Source: Halomonas sp. 'Soap Lake #6' (GTDB lineage Bacteria; Pseudomonadota; Gammaproteobacteria; Pseudomonadales; Halomonadaceae). Taken from it: a stretch of DNA of 64,000 bases. The position numbers and the translations under genes were made by a program. The stretch's first letter is position 1. Each line of letters starts with the position of its first letter. A model generated the notes under the pieces. The model was not told the origin of the DNA, did no database searches, and was given only the letters and a program-made list of their open reading frames with translations. Positions 9,120 to 17,811 of the stretch are shown piece after piece. Where the stretch lies: NCBI RefSeq assembly GCF_003031405.1, contig NZ_CP020469.1, positions 3,782,001 to 3,846,000 on the forward strand, written 5' to 3'.

Positions 9120-10368
9120 GGCTACTTGCTCGACACTACGCGTCGATGGTCAGCGCCTATGGCGTTCATTGATGGATCTTGCTGACATTGGTGCCACACC
9201 GAAAGGAGGCAATTGTCGGCTGGCATTGACGGAAGAGGACCGACTTGGCCGTGAGCTTGTAACTAGCTGGTTGCGAGAGGCTGGCTTAACCATTGGCGTC
9301 GATCAAATGGGCAATATCTTCGCTCGCCGTGCTGGGCGCCATAACGACCTACCACCGGTGGTCACCGGCAGCCACCTTGACACCCAACCTACCGGCGGCC
9401 GCTTTGATGGTTGTTACGGTGTGCTCGCCGGACTTGAGGTCATGCGGGTTCTCAATGATCACGACATCACCACCAAAGCGCCACTCGAAGTCGTGATATG
9501 GACTAACGAAGAGGGTTGCCGGTTCGTTCCAGTCATGATGGGCTCAGGAGTGCATGCAGGCATAATCTCTCTTGAGGACGCACTAGCTGCCAAAGATCGT
9601 CATGGAGACACCGTAGCGGCTTCCCTTGAACGTATTGGTTACGCTGGCGATATCCCTATGGGTAGCCGAGCCTTCGGTGCTTATATTGAAGCTCATATAG
9701 AGCAAGGGCCCGTGCTTGAAGCGGAAGGAATTGCTGTTGGTGCAGTAACCGGTTCGCTAGGGCTACGCTGGTTTGACGTCGTGGTCACTGGCCAAGAAGC
9801 CCATGCGGGGCCAACCCCCATGCCCTATCGACGTGATGCGCTAAAGCGGGCCGCAGAGCTGATCGGCGATATCCTAGCGCTAGCCGACCCTCATCAGCCA
9901 CACGGCCGTGTTACCTGCGGCGAATTCGAACTCTATCCAAACTCACGCAATGTCATTCCTGGGCGAGTGACCTTCAGCGTTGATATTCGTCATTTGGAGA
10001 ACGAGATGCTTGAACAGATGGAGCACACTCTCCGAGATATCTGCGCAAAGCACCATGAACCTGGAAAGGTAACAGTAGAACTGCATGACATTCAGTGGGT
10101 ACCACCAACCCCATTCGACAGCGGCCTAGTAGATCTCATTCGAACTAGCAGCGATGCACTGGGCATTCCCTACCGCGATATCGAGACCGGAGCTGGTCAC
10201 GATGCTGTCTTCATCAGTCGTGTTGCCCCTACCGCCATGATTTTCGTTCCTTGCGAAGACGGCATAAGCCACAACGAAAGCGAAAATGCTACGCCAGAGG
10301 ATCTTGAGGCTGGCGCCAACGTGTTGTTGCACACCATGCTGAGCAAAGCCGGTATCGCAGCGTCTTAA
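9112..10368 (+). CDS. M20-family Zn-dependent amidohydrolase (allantoate amidohydrolase / N-carbamoyl-amino acid hydrolase type)
   Basis: A cytosolic amidase of 418 residues that hydrolyses ureido or amide groups from N-carbamoyl or related compounds. Metal ligands are visible: GSHLDTQPTGGRFDG (H88, D90, D99) and NEEGCRF (E133, E134), with the dimerisation domain starting at about 210 (TGQEAHAGPTPM). The arrangement matches the AllC/HyuC/beta-ureidopropionase group. It overlaps the fusion enzyme by 8 nt, so the two are translationally coupled. The context suggests that the transported substrate carries an amide or ureido group, or that release of nitrogen is one step of its catabolism; the exact substrate is unknown. 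Confidence 0.87.
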   Translation: MTEATCSTLRVDGQRLWRSLMDLADIGATPKGGNCRLALTEEDRLGRELVTSWLREAGLTIGVDQMGNIFARRAGRHNDLPPVVTGSHLDTQPTGGRFDGCYGVLAGLEVMRVLNDHDITTKAPLEVVIWTNEEGCRFVPVMMGSGVHAGIISLEDALAAKDRHGDTVAASLERIGYAGDIPMGSRAFGAYIEAHIEQGPVLEAEGIAVGAVTGSLGLRWFDVVVTGQEAHAGPTPMPYRRDALKRAAELIGDILALADPHQPHGRVTCGEFELYPNSRNVIPGRVTFSVDIRHLENEMLEQMEHTLRDICAKHHEPGKVTVELHDIQWVPPTPFDSGLVDLIRTSSDALGIPYRDIETGAGHDAVFISRVAPTAMIFVPCEDGISHNESENATPEDLEAGANVLLHTMLSKAGIAAS

Positions 10369-10383
10369 AATAAGGATATGACA

Positions 10384-11880
10384 ATGCACGATAAAGCTTA
10401 CTGGCAAACGCTGGCTAGCCGACTACAGCTGACCACTCAAGCCTTCATCGATGGCGAATTCGTAGCCAGCCAGGACGGCTCAACTCTGAAGACTTACAAT
10501 CCAGCGACAGGGCAAGTGCTAGCCAACGTGACTGCCTGCGGTGGCAAGGATATTGATCGTGCGGTACTTGCCGCACGTCGTGTCTTCGAGTCGGGCGACT
10601 GGTCGCGCTGCCCACCACTAGAGCGCAAACGAGTGTTGCTGCGCTTCGCCTCGCTCATCGAAACGCACGCTGAAGAACTGGCGCTTCTACAAACACTCGA
10701 AATGGGCAAACCAATCGCTGATAGCTTGACCTTCGACTTGCCCGAAACAGCGCGTTGCGTTGCCTGGTATGCCGAGGCCATCGATAAACAGTACGGTGAG
10801 ATAGCCCCCACCAGCGAAGACGTTCATGCCACCATCACCCGCCAGCCTCTCGGTGTGGTCGCTGCTGTGGTGCCATGGAATTTTCCACTGATGATCGCCG
10901 CCTGGAAATTCGCCCCAGCACTGGCAGTCGGAAATAGCGTCGTACTCAAGCCCGCCGAGGCTTCAAGCCTCAGTGCCCTCAGGCTTGCTGCGCTAGCCAA
11001 GGAAGCTGGCCTGCCGGATGGTGTATTTAATGTCACCCCTGGCCATGGTGCTATCGCAGGAGAAGCGTTGGGGATGCATTCACAGGTTGATGCACTCGCC
11101 TTTACCGGCTCCACCGCCACCGGCAAACGCTTTATGCGTTACTCTAGCGAGTCCAACCTCAAACGGGTGTGGCTCGAGTGCGGCGGAAAATCTCCCCATT
11201 TGATCTTTGCTGACTGCCCAGACCTGGATGCCGCTGCACAAGTCGCCGCGGCCGGTATTTTTACCAACCAGGGCGAGGTGTGTATCGCTGGCTCCAGGTT
11301 ATATGTAGAAGCGTCTATCTTCGATGATTTCTTGCCGCGATTAATTGCCGCCGCACAGAGCATGCCAGCTGGCGACCCGTTAGATCCCAAGACACGAATG
11401 GGGGCGTTAGTCAGCGCCGACCACCATGCCAAGGTATTAAGCTTTATTGAGCAAGGACTCAGCGAAGGCATGATTCTGCAACATGGTGGACAACACACAT
11501 CGCCGGTAGAGGGTGGATGGTACGTTGAACCAACAATTTTAGAGGGAGAGCAATCCACTACTACGATGCGTGAGGAGATCTTCGGGCCAGTCCTAAGCCT
11601 GAGCCGCTTCTCCGATGAGGCTGAGGCCATCACTTTGGCTAACGACTCGATCTATGGTCTAGGAGCTGGTCTCTGGACCGGCGACCTTAGCCGTGCGCAT
11701 CGCGTATCAAAGCTTCTACAAGCTGGCTTGGTATGGGTCAATTGCTATGCCGACGGTGATATTAGCGTCCCCTTCGGCGGGATGAAACAGTCCGGTTTTG
11801 GTCGTGATAAGTCACTACATGCTCTAGATAAGTACTCGGACCTCAAGACAACCTGGTTCAATCTGACGTATAACAGATGA
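10384..11880 (+). CDS. NAD(P)-dependent aldehyde dehydrogenase, PuuC-like
   Basis: A 498-residue aldehyde dehydrogenase. The general base is in LECGGKSP (E265), and the catalytic cysteine is in NQGEVCIAGSRL (C300). The NQGEVCxAGSR form is typical of the PuuC / 4-guanidinobutyraldehyde group. VPWNFPLMIAAWK and FTGSTATGK are the cofactor-binding segments. The ATG at 10384 is chosen because AAGGA (10372-10376) is 7 nt upstream; another ATG at 10378 is only 1 nt from it. As the last gene of the TRAP operon it probably oxidises the aldehyde released by the aldolase/ThDP step. Confidence 0.92.
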   Translation: MHDKAYWQTLASRLQLTTQAFIDGEFVASQDGSTLKTYNPATGQVLANVTACGGKDIDRAVLAARRVFESGDWSRCPPLERKRVLLRFASLIETHAEELALLQTLEMGKPIADSLTFDLPETARCVAWYAEAIDKQYGEIAPTSEDVHATITRQPLGVVAAVVPWNFPLMIAAWKFAPALAVGNSVVLKPAEASSLSALRLAALAKEAGLPDGVFNVTPGHGAIAGEALGMHSQVDALAFTGSTATGKRFMRYSSESNLKRVWLECGGKSPHLIFADCPDLDAAAQVAAAGIFTNQGEVCIAGSRLYVEASIFDDFLPRLIAAAQSMPAGDPLDPKTRMGALVSADHHAKVLSFIEQGLSEGMILQHGGQHTSPVEGGWYVEPTILEGEQSTTTMREEIFGPVLSLSRFSDEAEAITLANDSIYGLGAGLWTGDLSRAHRVSKLLQAGLVWVNCYADGDISVPFGGMKQSGFGRDKSLHALDKYSDLKTTWFNLTYNR

Positions 11881-11889
11881 CACCGCTAG

Positions 11890-12876
11890 TTACTGGGAAT
11901 GCTCGACATCAGGCATTTCGTCGAACAGTTCGAGTCCAGCAGTCAGTCGCTCCTCGAGTGGTATCTTGCCCATGGCATTAAGGAAAAACTCCATAAAGAT
12001 GGTCTCAGCTTCGCTGAAACGAGCATCCTGATGCCACATCACGTGCAAATCGATTTCAGCGACACCATCATAGGGCGGAAGGGGCCAGAGCCGACCTTCC
12101 GCCACATCCCTCTGCACTAGATGCTCGGGCAGGCAGCCAATACCCCACCCAGCAATTACCATCCGCTGAATTTCTTGGAGACTACTCGACTGACCTACCA
12201 CATTCCCCTTCAGCCCATGATGGGCACGAAACACGGCAAGCGAGGAGAGCACACCATCAAGTTGCTCGCTACCAAAGGAGACATAGTTTTCACTCATTAG
12301 GCTATCCATCGGCAAGTTGTGACGCCCAAAAAGTGTATGGCTTTTGCCGCAGTAGAGCCGATACCGCTGCCGCGCTAGTATCTGACTGTTCAGATTGCTC
12401 GGACACTGCAGCGCTAGACAGATACCCATGGCTCCCTGCCTTTGGGCCAAGGCATTCTGTACCTCTTGGCTCGACATCTCCTCGATACTAAATGTGATCT
12501 GGGGGAACTGCTTATGGAAGCGCTCGAACACACTATCTAGAAACCGGCACTGAATGCCCGTGATGAAGAGGAGGGAAATATGACCGACTACCTCAGGATC
12601 AAAATCTCCCACCGAAGCCGCTAATCGGGCTACGTTAGCATAAATATCGATAGCTTCTCGATAAACGAGATGACCAGCTTTTGTTACAGTAAAACTATGG
12701 CTATCGCGCTCAATCAGTCGTTGACCTAGCCGCTCTTCCAACCTCTTCAAAGAGAGACTGACCGCTGGTTGCGATAGGTACAACCTGTTTGCAGCCTTAC
12801 TGACGCTCCCCTCTTGAACAATAACAATAAAAGTTCTGAGAAGGTTCCAATCTAGTGTGTCGTGAACGGGCCTCAT
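11890..12876 (-). CDS. LysR-family transcriptional regulator
   Basis: A 328-residue activator/repressor with the LysR winged helix at residues 8-67 (LRTFIVIVQEGSVSKAANRLYLSQPAVSLSLKRLEERLGQRL) and a substrate-binding domain from about 95. It is convergent with the aldehyde dehydrogenase gene (9-nt gap) and divergent from the second TRAP operon across 411 nt, the usual position for a LysR protein that controls the divergent unit. It therefore probably regulates dctPQM-rraA, and perhaps also the first operon, in response to the imported acid. Confidence 0.92.
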   Translation of the reverse strand: MRPVHDTLDWNLLRTFIVIVQEGSVSKAANRLYLSQPAVSLSLKRLEERLGQRLIERDSHSFTVTKAGHLVYREAIDIYANVARLAASVGDFDPEVVGHISLLFITGIQCRFLDSVFERFHKQFPQITFSIEEMSSQEVQNALAQRQGAMGICLALQCPSNLNSQILARQRYRLYCGKSHTLFGRHNLPMDSLMSENYVSFGSEQLDGVLSSLAVFRAHHGLKGNVVGQSSSLQEIQRMVIAGWGIGCLPEHLVQRDVAEGRLWPLPPYDGVAEIDLHVMWHQDARFSEAETIFMEFFLNAMGKIPLEERLTAGLELFDEMPDVEHSQ

Positions 12877-13287
12877 AAAACCTCTTCTTTATTCTTAACA
12901 TTACAGCCTACTTTCATACCAAAAAAGTAGCTTACTAAAAAACTGCAAAACAATATAACTATAAAAAATCACGCAAAGCATAACGCCACCTGAACACTGC
13001 ACCACAATGATGCCTCAGATAGATACATCTGTATTTTCTGTACCAATTAAGTGCCAAAAAATTAACCAAGACTTAAAAACAAGCTCTCTAACATTATGCA
13101 CAGCCTCCTTGCATGCAAAAAAAGCTTGTATAAATCTGATTAATCTTATTCATAAAAAATAGAAAACTCTAGATTTTTATATTCTATTGACCGCTAACCA
13201 CTGCCATGACTAGATTATAAAGACCTGTAAAAAAACGCTAACTACTTAGTAAAAATACAAATTAGTAAAAATACAAAGAGGTAGACA
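12877..13287. promoter_or_regulatory. Divergent AT-rich control region between lysR and TRAP system 2
   Basis: A 411-nt AT-rich intergenic region that must carry the lysR promoter and the dctP promoter. It ends in a perfect 16-bp tandem repeat just before the dctP ribosome binding site. I see no open frame of note. Confidence 0.6.
13246..13277 (+). repeat. Perfect tandem duplication of a 16-mer before dctP
   Basis: TTAGTAAAAATACAAA occurs twice, at 13246-13261 and 13262-13277, immediately upstream of the AGAGGT ribosome binding site. It lies in the 5' leader of the dctP mRNA. Confidence 0.85.
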
Positions 13288-14265
13288 ATGAATCGCTCCC
13301 TTGCCGTAATCATCCTTACTCTGAGTGCATCACAAGCCATGGCCACCGAGCTGAGAATGCTCACTAGCTATGATCAAACTAGTGCTTATACTCGCGAAGT
13401 TGCTCAACGATATATAACAAGAGTTGGGGAAGCCAGCCAAGGGGATATTAAGATCAACTTGAATGGCCCCGATGTTGTATCACCTTTCGAGCAGCTCGAG
13501 CCAGTGTCATCTGGTGTTTTCGACCTGCTTTACACCCATGGTGCCTACCATACCAATACCACTGGTGTAGGCGCCGCTATGGATGCCGTCTTCGTAAACC
13601 CTGATGCCACCCACGAATCAGGCCTCTGGGACTTTATCGATACATACTACAACGGGCTTGGACTTAAGTTGATTGCAATCCCTCCATTGGGCAGCAGCGG
13701 CTTTCAATATGTACTCAAAGAGCCTATCGAGGGTACACCAGGCTTGGAGGGGCGCAGAATTCGCGGCAGCGCGACTTATACCAGCACCACTCAAGGATTA
13801 GGCGGGACTCCTGTGCTGATGTCTGGGGGTGATGTTTACTCGTCTCTTGACCGAGGAGTGATTGATGGAGCCGCCTGGGGGCTCAACGGCGTCGAAGATT
13901 TCGGTTGGAACGAAGTCGCAGGATATTTTACCAAGCCTACCTTCGGTCAAACCTATACCTATCTGTTCATGAACCTGACGGCATTCAACGCGCTCGACGA
14001 GGCAAAACAAGACTTACTCCTCGAACAAGGCAGAGCGTTGGAAAATGAAACAGCCGCCATCCTTGATGAGCTGGCGCAGCAAGAGTGGGCTTCACTGAGA
14101 GAAAAGGGAATGCAGGAAACGTACTTCCAGCCAGACGATGCCGAGCGGCTTGATGCCCTGGTCAATGAGGGTATCTGGCAGTTAGGGATCGACAAGTCTC
14201 CTGAAGCGGTTAGCAACATGCGTGAGATCGCCGAACAGAACAATATGACCGCAACTGTCGAGTAG
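13288..14265 (+). CDS. dctP: TRAP transporter substrate-binding protein (DctP family), system 2
   Basis: A 325-residue periplasmic receptor with a short signal peptide (cut about residue 19, after QAMA). The arginine motif is GLEGRRIRGSATYTSTTQG, and the pocket loop reads VIDGAAWGLNG rather than the DAQENP loop of system 1, so it belongs to another DctP subfamily and probably binds a different ligand. It heads dctP-dctQ-dctM-rraA with AGAGGT 5 nt before the ATG. It is likely under the divergent LysR regulator. Confidence 0.9.
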   Translation: MNRSLAVIILTLSASQAMATELRMLTSYDQTSAYTREVAQRYITRVGEASQGDIKINLNGPDVVSPFEQLEPVSSGVFDLLYTHGAYHTNTTGVGAAMDAVFVNPDATHESGLWDFIDTYYNGLGLKLIAIPPLGSSGFQYVLKEPIEGTPGLEGRRIRGSATYTSTTQGLGGTPVLMSGGDVYSSLDRGVIDGAAWGLNGVEDFGWNEVAGYFTKPTFGQTYTYLFMNLTAFNALDEAKQDLLLEQGRALENETAAILDELAQQEWASLREKGMQETYFQPDDAERLDALVNEGIWQLGIDKSPEAVSNMREIAEQNNMTATVE

Positions 14266-14273
14266 GTACCACC

Positions 14274-14783
14274 ATGCCCCACCCGATAGCTAGACTCCAT
14301 GACCGTATCACGCGATTCGGGTTCTACCTTGGCGGTGCCACCTTGTGTGGCATCGTCCTATGCTTCTGGGTCGAAGTGGTCGCTCGTTACTTTTTTAATG
14401 CCCCGACTCTATGGTCAAGTTCCCTTGTGGCTTATTTTCTTTGTATCGCGGTATCGTTGAGCATGCCAGAACTAGCACGCACGAATGGCCACATCGCAAT
14501 CACTGTGCTACCTGAAAGGCTCTCTCCTATCATGCGACAGCGCTATGACCGGATGATCGCCCTAGTGGCTGGAAGTGTCTGTATTGTCACCGCCTGGATC
14601 ATCGTTAAGGAAACACTCCGGCAATTTGATGGAGGTACCACAACCGCGCTGGGTCTTGATATTCCTAAATACTGGGTTTCAAGCTTCATCTGTTATGGCT
14701 TTATCAATACCTCTTTGCACTTCCTGCGTCACGCTTTGTTTGCAGCCCCCCCTCACGACAGCAACGAGCAACAGGAGGCTTAA
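14274..14783 (+). CDS. dctQ: TRAP transporter small permease (DctQ), system 2
   Basis: A 169-residue small membrane subunit with four hydrophobic helices. LWSSSLVAYFLCIAVSLSMPELARTNGHIAI carries the usual helix-2 region and the (R/K)xNGHI motif. It lies 8 nt after dctP and 3 nt before dctM, in the same operon. Confidence 0.88.
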   Translation: MPHPIARLHDRITRFGFYLGGATLCGIVLCFWVEVVARYFFNAPTLWSSSLVAYFLCIAVSLSMPELARTNGHIAITVLPERLSPIMRQRYDRMIALVAGSVCIVTAWIIVKETLRQFDGGTTTALGLDIPKYWVSSFICYGFINTSLHFLRHALFAAPPHDSNEQQEA

Positions 14784-14786
14784 AGC

Positions 14787-16091
14787 ATGGAATGGTACAT
14801 TTCGCTAGGTATTGCGCTCACATTGCTGATGGGGCTATTTGCCCTGGGCGTGCCGATTTTCATCGCCTTTCTTACCGTCAACGTCCTGGGGACTTTCTGG
14901 CTGATGGGTAGTGCGGGCTTCGGCATGTTCGCCAATAGCGTATACAGCACCGTTACGTCAGAGACTCTCACTACCATCGTACTATTCGTTCTAATGGGAG
15001 AGTTGCTGTTCCGCTCAGGCTCGATAGACGTCATTTTCGATGCTCTGGACACCCTTATGGGCCGCATTAAAGGACGCCTGTACTTTTTTGTCATTGTACT
15101 TGCCACTCTATTCGGTGCTCTATCGGGATCGGCTTTGGCGGTAACCGCGATGCTGAGTCGCTCAGCGCTGCCTACAATGCAGCAACGTGGCTACGATGAC
15201 CGACTTTCTATCGGCCTGATTCTGGGCGGAGCCAGCTTGGCACCCATCATCCCCCCGAGCCTACTGGTCATCATAATCGGCTCCATGGTCGATATCTCAA
15301 TCGCGCGACTGCTGATCGCCGGTATTATCCCCGGTATTCTCCTGGCAGGACTGTTTGTCAGCTACGTCGTAGTGAAATTGATGCTCAATCCTTCCTTGGC
15401 ACCTACTGCCGACGAAGGTGGGGGCGGAACGTGGCGAGCACGCGGAAAGGCTCTACTGAATATGGCACCGTTCAGTATCATTATTTTCTCGGTGCTTGGT
15501 CTAATCATGTTGGGGGTTGCTACGCCTTCCGAGTCTGCAGCCACTGGAGTGCTCGGTGCCATGTTGGTAGCGGTTTACTACCGCCGATTCACCCTCAAAA
15601 TGGCAAAGCAGGCGATACTCTCTTCGCTGGGCATCAGCGCCATGATCATCGCTATCCTGGCCTGCTCGAAACTGTTCAGCCAATTACTCTCTTTCGCTGG
15701 TGCGACTTCAGGTCTAGTAGGGCTGGCCACTAGCCTAGAACTTGACCCCATGTGGATGTTGTTACTACTGATGCTAGTGCCACTTGTTGCGTGCATGTTC
15801 ATCGACCAAATTGCATTCATGATGGTCGTCATTCCCATTTATGCACCATTGGTCAAGCTATATGGCTTCGATCCCATCTGGTTCTGGACCCTGTTTTTAA
15901 TAAATATCTCGGTCGGCAGCCTGACTCCCCCTTTCGGCTATAACCTATTTGCAGTGAAAGGCGGTGCACCCTCAGTACCTATGCAAACGATCTTTGCCGC
16001 AGCTTGGCCGATCGTCATCTGCTTCCTCTTCGGCATGCTAGTACTGTTCTTCTTGCCCTCTCTTATCACGTTTTTACCCAGCTTGATCTGA
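14787..16091 (+). CDS. dctM: TRAP transporter large permease (DctM), system 2
   Basis: A 434-residue permease with about 12 helices. Conserved segments include LFGALSGSALAVTAMLSRSALPTM, LGGASLAPIIPPSLLVIIIGSM, ATPSESAATGVLGAM and LTPPFGYNLFAVKGGAP. AGGAGG at 14773-14778 gives a good ribosome binding site. It works with the DctP and DctQ immediately upstream. Confidence 0.92.
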   Translation: MEWYISLGIALTLLMGLFALGVPIFIAFLTVNVLGTFWLMGSAGFGMFANSVYSTVTSETLTTIVLFVLMGELLFRSGSIDVIFDALDTLMGRIKGRLYFFVIVLATLFGALSGSALAVTAMLSRSALPTMQQRGYDDRLSIGLILGGASLAPIIPPSLLVIIIGSMVDISIARLLIAGIIPGILLAGLFVSYVVVKLMLNPSLAPTADEGGGGTWRARGKALLNMAPFSIIIFSVLGLIMLGVATPSESAATGVLGAMLVAVYYRRFTLKMAKQAILSSLGISAMIIAILACSKLFSQLLSFAGATSGLVGLATSLELDPMWMLLLLMLVPLVACMFIDQIAFMMVVIPIYAPLVKLYGFDPIWFWTLFLINISVGSLTPPFGYNLFAVKGGAPSVPMQTIFAAAWPIVICFLFGMLVLFFLPSLITFLPSLI

Positions 16092-16107
16092 CCACTAGGA
16101 GATATTT

Positions 16108-16779
16108 ATGTATCACATCGCACAGATGCCAACACCGATTGACACCTACATCAGTCAGCAATTACTCGAGTGTGAAACGGCCACTATTGGCCATTTCAGA
16201 GAAAATGGATTCATCAATCCAGCCATCCACTCATTGCTCGCCCAGACCCGGGTGGTTGGGACTGCTGTGACTCTCTCTCTTCCACCTACAGACGGCACAC
16301 TGCTTAATCACGCTATGCGATTGGTACGCCCCGGAGACATATTAATCATTGACCGGCAAGGCGATGACCGACACGCATGCTGGGGTGGCGTCATGACCCA
16401 TGCCGCCAAGAAGTTAGGGATAGGAGGAGTCATCATCGACGGAATGGCGACAGATGCGCAAACGATTCAAGAGCAGGAGTTCCCTGTTTGGTGCCGAGGC
16501 GTTTCAGCATTGACCACTAAACTAGCGGGGCTGGGAGGCACTATGAATATGCCCGTCACTGTCGGGGGGCTCGTCATCCACCCAGGTGATATTATCCTTG
16601 CTGATGAGAACGGTGTTCTAGTAATCCCTGCTCAAGAAGCAGTTACGATTGCCTCAAAGGCCATTACGCTGCAACAACAGGAAGCGGTAATTCTCCAACG
16701 AGTGGCCCAAGGAGAGTGCTTACCTGATATTAGCGGAGCCACCGAGATCATTGAGCGAGTTAACAGAATAGAGCCTTAA
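16108..16779 (+). CDS. RraA-family protein (4-hydroxy-4-methyl-2-oxoglutarate aldolase-like)
   Basis: A 223-residue protein of the RraA/HMG aldolase fold, whose enzymatic members cleave 4-hydroxy-2-oxo diacids to pyruvate or decarboxylate oxaloacetate with a divalent metal. GGVMTHAAKKLGIGGVIIDG (93-112) is the family signature. The usual DGxxRD is DGMATD (111-116): the substrate-binding Arg is Thr115 while Asp116 is kept, so classical pyruvate-aldolase activity is uncertain. GGAG lies 8 nt before the ATG. It is the last gene of TRAP operon 2, so it may act on the imported compound. Confidence 0.85.
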   Translation: MYHIAQMPTPIDTYISQQLLECETATIGHFRENGFINPAIHSLLAQTRVVGTAVTLSLPPTDGTLLNHAMRLVRPGDILIIDRQGDDRHACWGGVMTHAAKKLGIGGVIIDGMATDAQTIQEQEFPVWCRGVSALTTKLAGLGGTMNMPVTVGGLVIHPGDIILADENGVLVIPAQEAVTIASKAITLQQQEAVILQRVAQGECLPDISGATEIIERVNRIEP

Positions 16780-16889
16780 TTAGTTATAAAGCTGACAGCT
16801 GCTAAACGCGGGCCGCTAAAATAATGAAAATAATATATGAGCCAGTGCTCTGTTACCTCAGAAGCATTTTTCCATTTTCTATGCAGTTG

Positions 16890-16930
16890 GCGGCCTCTCT
16901 AGTGTAGCGATACTCTTTTAAGAGGGCCGC
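16890..16930. terminator. Possible bidirectional hairpin between convergent genes
   Basis: GCGGCCTCT at 16890-16898 can pair imperfectly with AGAGGGCCGC at 16921-16930 in the 180-nt gap between rraA (+) and the aroE-like gene (-). The loop is long (22 nt) and the stem has a bulge, so support is modest. Confidence 0.35.
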
Positions 16931-16959
16931 ACCGAAGTAACGTCAAAAAGATAAAAAAC

Positions 16960-17748
16960 TTACAGCCCCAGAGTGCTAATCATAAGTTTCAGCTGATTAT
17001 TTAGCATGGGCAGTCCTGGTTGTACGATACAGCCTAGACTCTTTGCTTTCTTTAAAAGATGAGTCTCTGCAGGATCCATAATAATATCAGCAACCACTTG
17101 ACCTTCAGTCAACCCACTAGTATTTAAAGGTAAAGGATCATCTCTTCTAAGCCCAAGGGAAGTAGCGTTGACGACAAGATCATGGCCTCTGGGGTTATTA
17201 TTACCTAATACGATGTTGATATTGGGATGTTCCTTTTTCAAGTTAGAAATAAGTGCCTCTGCTTTCTCTAACGTTCTGTTAAATATGGTAATTAATGAAA
17301 CATTTTCTTCTGCTAGTGCAAAAGCAATAGCACTTGCAGCACCACCCGATCCAACCAAATAAACAGAGCGACCTTTTGGTTCAAAACCGTTCTCTTTTAA
17401 TCCTGCTACAAAGCCTTTTCCATCAAGAATATATCCATGATAACGCCCATCAGAGGTGCGACGAACTACATTAACAGCTTGTACACAATGTGCATCCTCT
17501 GTTAACTGATCGCACAAATGCGACATAGCCACCTTATGCGGTACTGTAACTACGAAACCAGCTAGATTGTGCATAGGAGATAGGCCTTTCACAAATTCTT
17601 CCAGGCAATCTCGATGCACATGAGCCGGAACCATGACAGCGTCAATACCATTTTCTTTACATAACTCATTAAATTTCTCTGGTGTTTTCACGTGTTCAAT
17701 CGGATCAGCGATAATGAAACATATTTTTGTTTTTCCAGAAATATTCAT
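16960..17748 (-). CDS. Shikimate/quinate dehydrogenase-family protein
   Basis: An NAD(P)-dependent oxidoreductase of 262 residues with the AroE fold. The catalytic Lys (VTVPHK, K72), Asn (AVNVV, N93) and Asp (ILDGKGF, D109) are present, and the Rossmann motif is VGSGGAASA. The substrate-binding serines of true shikimate dehydrogenase (HSxSP) are replaced: here HVKTP (V20, T22), so a non-shikimate substrate is likely. The ATG at 17748 has GAGGTGG 5 nt upstream. It is the last gene of the minus-strand dctPQM-gntR-aroE-like operon, which suggests a catabolic role, not aromatic amino acid biosynthesis. Confidence 0.85.
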   Translation of the reverse strand: MNISGKTKICFIIADPIEHVKTPEKFNELCKENGIDAVMVPAHVHRDCLEEFVKGLSPMHNLAGFVVTVPHKVAMSHLCDQLTEDAHCVQAVNVVRRTSDGRYHGYILDGKGFVAGLKENGFEPKGRSVYLVGSGGAASAIAFALAEENVSLITIFNRTLEKAEALISNLKKEHPNINIVLGNNNPRGHDLVVNATSLGLRRDDPLPLNTSGLTEGQVVADIIMDPAETHLLKKAKSLGCIVQPGLPMLNNQLKLMISTLGL

Positions 17749-17811
17749 ATTTTCCACCTCAAAGAATCAACAACCAAAGAAACTCATAATAAATTTTTAT
17801 AGATAACCCCA

